Assembly: GCA_028697515.1 (NCBI GenBank)
Contig: JAQVEY010000139.1
Coordinates: 1 to 6,595 of the forward strand
Source of the DNA: Bacteroidales bacterium
GTDB lineage: Bacteria > Bacteroidota > Bacteroidia > Bacteroidales > ML635J-15
DNA length: 6,595 bases
Reading direction: 5' to 3'
Shown here: piece by piece, positions 1-5,319 of the stretch
Layout of the letters: each line of letters opens with the position of its first letter
How positions within the stretch are numbered: the stretch's first letter is position 1
Made by a program: the position numbers and the translations under genes
The notes under the pieces: generated by a model
Seen by the model: only the letters and a program-made list of their open reading frames with translations
What the model was told of the DNA's origin: nothing
The model's database searches: none

Positions 1-571
1 CTTCTGTAAACAGGCATCTGGTTGAACCGCCATAATACGCAGAGGTGTAATTCTCTCTTTTATTTTTATAACAATATTGTTGCGCAAAAGTTGTGTATGG
101 AGAATAATCTGTGTTATTTACATTTGTCATTCTTCTGTTAGTAGTAGAATAATTCCACGTAAGAAAATATGCTGAGGTATCATTATAAAAACTATAATCA
201 GGATTAACCTGATTATCAGGATTGTCGTAAAAATCAAGATCTAATTCCCCTCTGTTGCGTTTACCATAGAATTCGATATAGCTGCTAGGGTCCCAAATTC
301 CGCTGGAATTTTCTCCGTGAATATAAATGTATTGTTCCTCACCATTATGAAAAATCTGGATATTTCTTGGGTCCAATGAACCTGCTGGGATTCCTGCTGA
401 AACGAGACTTGAATAAGGTATTCTGTAGAGTCCGTCCTGACTGACATGAATTTTAAAATACTGTTGATCGTAATTTATCCATTCATTTGCATAAGATTGA
501 GCATTAATATCATTAGAAGCAATTGTAAATAGTAAAAGCCAAACTAAGATATGTAATACACTTCTTTTCAT
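1..571 (-). CDS. Probable type IX secretion C25-peptidase protein (PorU2-like), N-terminal part, runs off the left edge
   Basis: The minus-strand frame is open from an ATG at 571 to the window edge, giving 190 codons without a stop. Residues 1-24 form a signal peptide: MKR, a hydrophobic stretch (LVWLLLFTIA), and an INA|Q cleavage site, so the protein is exported. The mature N-terminus reads NEWINYDQQYFKIHV, then DGLYRIPYSSL (46-56), a DPRNIQIFHNG stretch and SYIEFYGKRNRGELD. This series of aromatic beta strands resembles the N-terminal domain of Bacteroidota PorU/PorU2 proteins, which cleave or attach C-terminal sorting signals of type IX cargo at the cell surface. The C25 catalytic domain would lie outside the window, so the peptidase call rests on N-terminal resemblance and context. 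The start lies 53 nt after the PorV-family gene, implying co-transcription. No Shine-Dalgarno sequence is visible. It could instead be another surface protein sharing this N-terminal domain. Confidence 0.68.
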   Translation of the reverse strand, partial: MKRSVLHILVWLLLFTIASNDINAQSYANEWINYDQQYFKIHVSQDGLYRIPYSSLVSAGIPAGSLDPRNIQIFHNGEEQYIYIHGENSSGIWDPSSYIEFYGKRNRGELDLDFYDNPDNQVNPDYSFYNDTSAYFLTWNYSTTNRRMTNVNNTDYSPYTTFAQQYCYKNKRENYTSAYYGGSTRCLFTE

Positions 572-624
572 GGTGATAAAAATACAAAAAAATATAATAC
601 CTTGTAAAATAGATACATTAAAAA

Positions 625-1737
625 CTACATCTCCGGCATACGAGATTGGCTAGCTTTATTAAGCAAATTGCTACCATTAAATCGATAACTCAACGAAAAC
701 ACATGTGAATACAGGGCAATACTTTGATTTCCAATATCAGTCAGAGCATAATCAAGCCTTAAACCGTAAATATTTATTCCCACACCAATATTAGGTTGCC
801 ACGAAAAAGAATTAGTATTATCAAATTCGGGTATCTGCTGGAAGTTATTTACACCTGCGCGAGCAAAAACAATATTTTTAAATCCAAATTCCAATCCGCA
901 AGAAGGATCAATACTAAAAATATTAGTTTTAATAAGAGTATTTCTTTTTCCATCAGTAGTTATTTGCATCCCTAATTCAGAGTACAAAGAAAAATTATCA
1001 TTGATATTATATAAATAACCTCCACCTAATAACATACGAGGCAAGGTAATCTCAAGTCCGTTTTCTGGCACTTCATTTCCAGTTGCTTCAAAAACCTCTC
1101 TTAACAACTCTTGATTAAATTTCCATGCGTTAAAAGTAGAGGTAACATCTCGCAAATTAGCCCCGAATTTCCAATTTTTTACATGATACATTGCTGAAAC
1201 ATCAAGACCAAATCCCCATGCATTTGCAAAGTCTCCGGCATTGCGTCTGATAAGTTTCACGTTACCTCCGAAACTTAACCCATCAATAGGCAAAACTCTT
1301 GAATATGTAAATAAAAATGCATAGTCTGCCACCGAAAATGATGAAATTCTGTCGTATCTTATATTTCCATCGCTATCGATTAAATCAAGAGTATTTGGAA
1401 TGTCGTCAACTCCGAAACGAATCATTGAAATAGCTGCTGCCGATTTGTCGTCAATTTTATATGAAGCTCCTACAAAATCATATTTGGCAATTCCTGCAAA
1501 ATATTCTGAATGCATTGCTCCTATTTCTATTTGTTTGTCTAATTTACACAGTCCGGCTTGATTCCAATAAACAGAATTAATATCATTAACTGATGCCACA
1601 ACCGAATTTCCCATTCCTAAAGCCCGACTACCCACACCTATAGCTAAAAATTCATTACTATATTTAGGAGCAATTTGAGCAGATAAATAATTTGAAACAA
1701 ATAATATAATAATTAGTATTTTTGTCGTCAATTTCAT
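625..1737 (-). CDS. PorV/PorQ-family outer-membrane beta-barrel protein (type IX secretion associated)
   Basis: A complete protein of 370 residues. Residues 1-20 are a signal peptide (hydrophobic ILIIILFV, cleavage at LSA|Q). The family signature lies at 33-63: IGVGSRALGMG, then NDINSVYWNQAGL, matching the usual GARALGMG...YWNPAGL pattern of PorV/PorQ (FadL-like barrels) except that the usual Pro is Gln60. The rest alternates short amphipathic strands such as WGFGLDVSAMYH, FSLYSELGMQI and VGINIYGLRLDYAL, and ends in a strand (HVFSLSYRF) before a polar tail, as expected for an outer-membrane barrel. PorV-type proteins act as shuttles or anchors for type IX cargo and work with the PorU sortase, which fits the PorU-like gene next downstream. 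It is probably a PorV paralogue rather than PorV itself, but this cannot be settled here. The gene diverges from pssA across 76 bp, where I found no full consensus promoter on either strand. Confidence 0.82.
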   Translation of the reverse strand: MKLTTKILIIILFVSNYLSAQIAPKYSNEFLAIGVGSRALGMGNSVVASVNDINSVYWNQAGLCKLDKQIEIGAMHSEYFAGIAKYDFVGASYKIDDKSAAAISMIRFGVDDIPNTLDLIDSDGNIRYDRISSFSVADYAFLFTYSRVLPIDGLSFGGNVKLIRRNAGDFANAWGFGLDVSAMYHVKNWKFGANLRDVTSTFNAWKFNQELLREVFEATGNEVPENGLEITLPRMLLGGGYLYNINDNFSLYSELGMQITTDGKRNTLIKTNIFSIDPSCGLEFGFKNIVFARAGVNNFQQIPEFDNTNSFSWQPNIGVGINIYGLRLDYALTDIGNQSIALYSHVFSLSYRFNGSNLLNKASQSRMPEM

Positions 1738-1813
1738 ATTTTAATTTTCAATTAACAAAATAACAGTTTATATTGATAATTATTGTCAAAATTAGAAAAA
1801 AAGTTTAATTAGA

Positions 1814-2524
1814 ATGAAAATTATTAAAAGTCTCCCCTCGGTAATAAGTTCGTTAAATCTCGTTTCGGGTGCAGCTGCAACAATATTTGCTTTTCAGGGA
1901 GATATCGAAACTGCTGTATATCTAATATTATTTGCTTCGGTTTGTGACTTTTTTGACGGATTTGCAGCCAGATTACTCAATGCTGTTTCCGAATTCGGTA
2001 AACAAATTGACTCACTTGCCGATTTGATTAGTTTTGGATTTGCGCCCTCAGCCATTTTATACAATCACATCATATCAAATCACATATTACCCAAAGAATT
2101 TGCTTTCGCAAGTTTATTGATTGTAGTTTTTTCTGCATTAAGACTCGCAAAGTTCAATATTGATACAGAACAAAAAACAGAATTCAGAGGTTTGCCGACT
2201 CCTGCTTCGGCAATTTTACTAATTGCGATTTGTTTTCCTAACAATTTTGGATTTATAAATATAACTAATTTATTTCTTAACGATATTTTCATCATATCGA
2301 TTATTGCATTATTACCAATTCTTTTGGTTTCAAGAATTAAGCTATTTTCATTAAAAATTCATGGTTTTGACTTTAAAAATAATATTTGGCAAGTTTTACT
2401 ATTAATATCAACAATAATATTTTTAATAATATTCGGCATTTCGGGTTTGGCATTCAGTATAATTTTATATCTTGCCTTATCAATTCTAAGACAGATTTTA
2501 ACGAAGAAAGAACAAATAATATAG
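1814..2524 (+). CDS. pssA: CDP-diacylglycerol--serine O-phosphatidyltransferase (phosphatidylserine synthase)
   Basis: An integral membrane enzyme of 236 residues that joins CDP-diacylglycerol and L-serine to make phosphatidylserine and CMP, the step towards phosphatidylethanolamine. The CDP-alcohol phosphotransferase signature is complete: D45, D48-G49, A52-R53, G62, D66, D70, in the spacing D-x2-DG-x2-AR-x8-G-x3-D-x3-D. The aspartates bind the metal and catalyse the reaction. Features specific to the PssA branch are ALRLAKFNI (108-116) and FRGLPTPASA (124-133), together with a SLNLVSG segment (13-19) near the N-terminus. Hydrophobic segments around 10-27, 33-44, 96-109, 131-142, 157-173, 192-209 and 212-226 fit a polytopic protein. 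The length is normal for short bacterial PssA. The stop is 20 nt before purS on the same strand, so the two are probably co-transcribed. The ATG at 1814 is the natural start: it follows AT-rich DNA and places the LNLVSG motif correctly. Confidence 0.95.
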   Translation: MKIIKSLPSVISSLNLVSGAAATIFAFQGDIETAVYLILFASVCDFFDGFAARLLNAVSEFGKQIDSLADLISFGFAPSAILYNHIISNHILPKEFAFASLLIVVFSALRLAKFNIDTEQKTEFRGLPTPASAILLIAICFPNNFGFINITNLFLNDIFIISIIALLPILLVSRIKLFSLKIHGFDFKNNIWQVLLLISTIIFLIIFGISGLAFSIILYLALSILRQILTKKEQII

Positions 2525-2544
2525 TTTAATATAAATATATAGAA

Positions 2545-2796
2545 ATGAAATTTTTAGCACAAATCAACATCATGCCACTAAAGGCATTATTGGATCCACA
2601 AGGAAAAGCTGTTATGAATTCGGCACAAAAAACGGGATTTGAAAATATTACAAATGTTCGTATTGGTAAGCACATAGAAGTTGAAATACAAGCAGAAAGT
2701 AAAGATGCTGCCGTATCAAAAATAGATGAACTTTGTAAAAAGATTTTGACAAATCCCATTATTGAGTCTTATGATTTCAATGTTTTTGAAATTTAA
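2545..2796 (+). CDS. purS: Phosphoribosylformylglycinamidine synthase subunit PurS
   Basis: A cytoplasmic protein of 83 residues, the normal PurS length. PurS is the small structural subunit that, as a dimer, bridges PurL (small form) and the glutaminase PurQ in the ATP- and glutamine-dependent conversion of FGAR to FGAM in purine synthesis. Diagnostic motifs are LDPQGKAV (16-23) and NVRIGKHIEVEI (37-48), followed by a helix (AAVSKIDELCKKILTNPIIE) and a closing strand (SYDFNVFEI), the usual beta-alpha-beta fold. The ATG at 2545 is 20 nt after the pssA stop, and no other purine gene is present. Its stop lies just before the tRNA-His promoter, with no hairpin between, so the pssA-purS transcript may run into the tRNA gene and end at the terminator behind it. 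Confidence 0.93.
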   Translation: MKFLAQINIMPLKALLDPQGKAVMNSAQKTGFENITNVRIGKHIEVEIQAESKDAAVSKIDELCKKILTNPIIESYDFNVFEI

Positions 2797-2803
2797 AAAA
2801 ACT

Positions 2804-2834
2804 TTTGCACAATAAAATATAGGTTGTATATTTG
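2804..2834 (+). promoter_or_regulatory. Promoter of tRNA-His (Bacteroidota consensus)
   Basis: TTTG at 2804-2807 is followed by exactly 19 nt and then TATATTTG at 2827-2834. This matches the Bacteroidota vegetative promoter consensus TTTG-N19-21-TAnnTTTG. The expected transcription start is about 6-8 nt later, near 2841, just before the tRNA 5' end at 2847. The -33 box begins 8 nt after the purS stop. Confidence 0.8.
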
Positions 2835-2846
2835 CAGCCTCAAAAT

Positions 2847-2921
<75 letters not shown>

Positions 2922-2928
2922 CAAAAGC

Positions 2929-2955
2929 AAAGCTTCACGTCAGTGAAGCTTTTTT
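2929..2955 (+). terminator. Intrinsic terminator after tRNA-His
   Basis: A 10-bp perfect stem (2929-2938, AAAGCTTCAC, pairing with 2943-2952) with a four-base loop GTCA is followed by T residues: the run of six T at 2950-2955 overlaps the stem base. It lies 8 nt after the tRNA 3' end and would stop both the tRNA transcript and any read-through from pssA-purS. Its T-tract also forms part of a longer inverted repeat with the first unit of the adjacent array. Confidence 0.82.
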
Positions 2956-2960
2956 AATTT

Positions 2961-3517
2961 CTCACTAGTGTCAGAAACTTGTTTCTGTAAACGCAGTGAG
3001 AAATTAAAAATAAATGCGAACGCAGTGAGCATTTGCTTTTGGTACTACCCCCTCAGGGCTCAATAAAATTGCGATAGCGATTTTATTAACCCGCTACTGC
3101 AAATGATTTTATCATTATTCTCACTAGTGTCAGAAACTTGTTTCTGTAAACGCAGTGAGAAATTAAAAATAAATGCTAACGCAGTGAGCATTTGCTTTTG
3201 GTACTACCCCCTCAGGGCTCAATAAAATTGCGTTAGCGATTTTATTAACCCGCTACTGCAAATGATTTTATCATTATTCTCACTAGTGTCAGAAACTTGT
3301 TTCTGTAAACGAAGTGAGAAATTAAAAATAAATGCGAACGTAGTGAGCATTTTGCTTTTGGTACTACCCCCTCAGGGCTCAATAAAATTGCGTTAGCGAT
3401 TTTATTAACCCGCTACTGCAAATGATTTTATCATTATTCTCACTAGTGTCAGAAACTTGTTTCTGTAAACGAAGTGAGAAATTAAAAACAAATGCGAACG
3501 CAGTGAGCATTTACTTC
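2961..3517. repeat. Tandem array of 159-bp hairpin-rich units (3 full copies and one half copy)
   Basis: Units begin at 2961, 3120, 3279 and 3439 with the word CTCACTAGTGTCAG. The periods are 159, 159 and 160 bp; the extra base is one T near 3351. The fourth copy matches to about 3517 and then diverges. Each full unit holds four inverted repeats (coordinates in copy 1). (A) CTCACT/AGTGAG at 2961-2966 and 2995-3000, with CAGAAAC-TT-GTTTCTG nested inside. (B) AAATGC/GCATTT at 3012-3017 and 3029-3034. (C) Arms of 11 bp at 3062-3072 and 3077-3087 with one G-T wobble and loop GATA. (D) AATGAT-TTT-ATCATT at 3102-3116. Copies differ by only a handful of bases. No protein family, CRISPR spacing or transposase is visible. 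The function is unknown; transcription across it is expected to be blocked from the left by the tRNA terminator and from the right by the terminator at 3547-3576. Confidence 0.95.
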
Positions 3518-3546
3518 AAAGCGCATTTACTTGATCAAGCTAAAAT

Positions 3547-3576
3547 AAAAAAGCCGTTCCAAAAGAAACGGCTTTT
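3547..3576 (-). terminator. Intrinsic terminator of the lipoprotein gene
   Basis: Read on the minus strand, AAAAGCCGTT and AACGGCTTTT form a perfect 10-bp stem (3567-3576 with 3549-3558) around an 8-nt loop, followed by a T-rich tail (TTTTTTATTTT). It starts 21 nt after the stop of the gene at 3598-4668. On the plus strand the trailing T run is only the four bases inside the stem, so it works best for the minus-strand gene. Confidence 0.88.
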
Positions 3577-3597
3577 AAAAATTTATTCTAAATATAA

Positions 3598-4668
3598 TTA
3601 GTCTTTGTATTTGAACACAACAACATTTCCTGTTGAAGAATCACGATGTCCAGCAACATAGTAAACTAGTTTATAAGTAGATCCCATTTTGCTTATGAAA
3701 TAAACTGGAGCATAAGCTTTGTGCTGATCGTATGGGAGTTCATATTCGTGGATTTCTGTTCCAGCTTCCCATGCTGTAGCTAAAGAAGCCTGTGTTGTTA
3801 AATTTTCTAAATCAGTAACAATTACCCAACCTTCACAACCTAATGAACCACCAGCGTAATCTGTATCTTCAATTTTAACAGTTGTAGCATCTGTAAAGTT
3901 GAAAGCAACACCAATTACATTTGACATATAGTTAGTAACAGGGTTTCCGTCATATGAAGCCCATGCTGTTTGTCCATAAAGTGCTAGTGGAATTTCAGCA
4001 GACCATTCTGCATCAATATTTTGAACTAAAACAACATCAACTGTAGTATCATTTTCTGGCATTACAAAATCAGTAACTGTAACAGTCTGGTATCCAGCTT
4101 TAGCAACAGAATACTCATAAGTTCCTACTTCAACATAATTAACAACATAGTCACCAGCAGTATTTGCTACACCATTGAAAGTTACAATAGCGTCAGCGAT
4201 AGCGTTATCAGCTTCGTCTTTTACAACAAATGTTACTGAATAAGCCTCAACAACAAAAATTGTATATTCTTTTGTAGTTTCCTGAAGTTCAGCATCTGTT
4301 ACAACAAATTCGTAAACGATTTTAGTTACACCACCTGTAAAATCAGCAGCATCGTTATCATCAGTAAAAGTGTAATCAAAAGTTGTTAAATCTGTGTATC
4401 CTGTTGGGGCTGCCATTTCGACTGTAGTCATATCATCTAAACCTGAGTAACTGTATTTGAAAATATGGATTTCATTTAACCCTGCTTCTGCACCAAAAGT
4501 GATTGCAAGATTTACATCATAATTATCCTCTGATTCAAAATCGACAATAACAGAAACCGGACCTTCCCATGCAACAGTTGGAAGTGCGTACTCTTTATTA
4601 CAACTGTTAAAGAATGCTACTGCAGCAAAAGCTACAAATAATAGTGATAAAATTTTTACTTTTTTCAT
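3598..4668 (-). CDS. Lipoprotein of unknown function with an Ig-like/regulatory-like central domain
   Basis: A complete protein of 356 residues that I cannot assign to a named family. Residues 1-22 are a lipoprotein signal peptide: MKKVK, a hydrophobic LLFVAFAAVAFF, and lipobox FNSC with the lipidated Cys at 23. C-N-K-E-Y follows; the K-E resembles only weakly the charged surface-export signal of Bacteroidota lipoproteins, so the final location (outer-membrane inner face or cell surface) is uncertain. Three regions can be seen. Residues 27-140 are beta-rich and end in YEFVVTDAELQETTKEYTIF, like an Ig-like fold. Residues 143-215 (YSVTFVVKDEADNAIADAIVTFNG...GTYEYSVAKAGYQ) resemble a carboxypeptidase regulatory-like or PEGA repeat. 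Residues 220-356 form an aromatic beta-rich domain without a motif I recognise. The protein is visibly acidic, has only one other Cys (278), and has no C-terminal type IX sorting signal. The gene stands alone with its own promoter and terminator. Confidence 0.85.
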   Translation of the reverse strand: MKKVKILSLLFVAFAAVAFFNSCNKEYALPTVAWEGPVSVIVDFESEDNYDVNLAITFGAEAGLNEIHIFKYSYSGLDDMTTVEMAAPTGYTDLTTFDYTFTDDNDAADFTGGVTKIVYEFVVTDAELQETTKEYTIFVVEAYSVTFVVKDEADNAIADAIVTFNGVANTAGDYVVNYVEVGTYEYSVAKAGYQTVTVTDFVMPENDTTVDVVLVQNIDAEWSAEIPLALYGQTAWASYDGNPVTNYMSNVIGVAFNFTDATTVKIEDTDYAGGSLGCEGWVIVTDLENLTTQASLATAWEAGTEIHEYELPYDQHKAYAPVYFISKMGSTYKLVYYVAGHRDSSTGNVVVFKYKD

Positions 4669-4731
4669 AATTTTATAAATTTAAATTAAACAATTCTTGT
4701 TAAAAGACTAAATAATTACTTTTTCAATTCG

Positions 4732-4739
4732 CAAATGTA
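4732..4739 (-). promoter_or_regulatory. -7 promoter element of the lipoprotein gene
   Basis: On the minus strand TACATTTG matches the Bacteroidota -7 consensus TAnnTTTG. The region 19-21 nt upstream carries only a weak TTTAG in place of the -33 TTTG. A start near 4725 would give a 5' leader of about 57 nt that is AT-rich and lacks a Shine-Dalgarno sequence, as is common in this phylum. Confidence 0.55.
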
Positions 4740-4812
4740 TAAAATATTTAAATATAAACCTAAATAAAGTTAAAAAAAACATATTCGTATCTAAAAATTA
4801 TAATTACCTAAT

Positions 4813-5156
4813 AAATATTCACTATTGTCCGATAAAAATTATTTATGCCACAGATTCACAGATTAAACACATAAAATAGATTCGTCTTGATTATACTGAA
4901 TAGTAAAATACGGACTAATTGGAATAAGTCAGGGGAAGGATTTTTATCTTCGATAAAAATTTTTCTGTGGATAATCTGTTTTAATTATTAGCAGTGGCAA
5001 TTAATTATAATCATCAGAAAATCTGTGAATCTGTAGCATAGAATAAATGTTTGTTTTTACCAAGCTTCATTTATTAATATTTCTCTATTTCTGTTTGTGG
5101 ACAATGTGTTTAGACTTTTCTGTAGAATTTATTTCGGACAACAATGATAAATATTT
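4813..5156. repeat. Imperfect long inverted repeat built on CACAGATT words
   Basis: The best arms are 4845-4864 and 5020-5039: 20 bases each, reverse complements with one mismatch (C4849 against T5034 breaks the pair). Each arm contains a direct duplication, CACAGATT-CACAGATT on the left and AATCTGTG-AATCTGTA on the right. A degenerate third copy of the word lies at 4965-4979 (CTGTGGATAATCTGT). Farther out, TTGTCCGA at 4825-4832 matches TCGGACAA at 5134-5141, and AAATATT at 4813-4819 matches AATATTT at 5150-5156, so the symmetry spans about 344 bp. It carries no gene and no clear target-site duplication. I recall words like this as dispersed intergenic repeats in Bacteroidota genomes; that is memory, not a search. 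Confidence 0.72.
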
Positions 5157-5307
5157 AGCAACTTTCAAAAAATAGAAACAACTATAACAAAATAAATTTC
5201 TGAAAAGAAATATTCGGCTTTACTAAGATACAAACAGATAGGCTTAAAGATAAACTTAAATAAACAATTTAAAATCAACATATTAATTAGAATTAACAAG
5301 TATTTTA

Positions 5308-5315
5308 TATTTTTG
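5308..5315 (+). promoter_or_regulatory. Candidate -7 element overlapping the start of the dehydratase gene
   Basis: TATTTTTG fits TAnnTTTG, and its last base is only 4 nt before the GTG start codon at 5320. The expected transcription start (about 5320-5323) would fall on the start codon itself, giving a leaderless or nearly leaderless message. No good TTTG is found 19-21 nt upstream (positions 5285-5288 read AATT), and the match may be chance in AT-rich DNA. Confidence 0.3.
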
Positions 5316-5319
5316 CAAT

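Larger units (their letters stand above)
4669..5319. other. 651-bp intergenic region without a convincing gene
   Basis: This AT-rich gap separates two divergent genes, the lipoprotein gene (minus) and the nucleotide-sugar dehydratase gene (plus). Besides the two -7 elements at its ends and the inverted repeat at 4813-5156, I see a perfect 9-bp hairpin (4940-4948 with 4952-4960, loop TTC) followed by a few T residues, and a 6-bp hairpin ATTTCT-GAAA-AGAAAT at about 5195-5211. A 42-codon plus-strand frame (5047-5175) lies partly inside the inverted repeat and looks like chance. No tRNA, riboswitch or transposase remnant is recognisable. Confidence 0.7.

Noticed and set aside
241..447. Minus-strand 68-codon frame
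   Set aside because: It overlaps the signal-peptide-bearing PorU-like frame on the same strand and has no independent support. It is a shadow of that gene.
2080..2295. Minus-strand 71-codon frame
   Set aside because: It is antisense to pssA, whose catalytic motifs are intact.
2526..2759. Minus-strand 77-codon frame
   Set aside because: It is antisense to purS and has no features of its own.
3103..3225. 40-codon plus-strand frame spanning the junction of repeat units 1 and 2 (begins MILSLFSLVSE)
   Set aside because: The period of 159 bp is divisible by three and the frame recurs, but the T insertion in copy 3 shifts it and its end differs in each copy. The hairpins explain the conservation better than coding does.
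2961..3517. CRISPR array or integron cassette array
   Set aside because: The whole 159-bp unit is conserved, with no variable spacers or cassette ORFs, and no cas or integrase gene is present.
3422..3601. 59-codon plus-strand frame starting in the last repeat junction
   Set aside because: It runs through the intrinsic terminator of the lipoprotein gene and has no plausible ribosome site or domain.
5047..5175. 42-codon plus-strand frame (begins MFVFTKLHLLIF)
   Set aside because: It overlaps the arm of the inverted repeat, has no promoter or recognised family, and is of a length expected by chance in AT-rich DNA.
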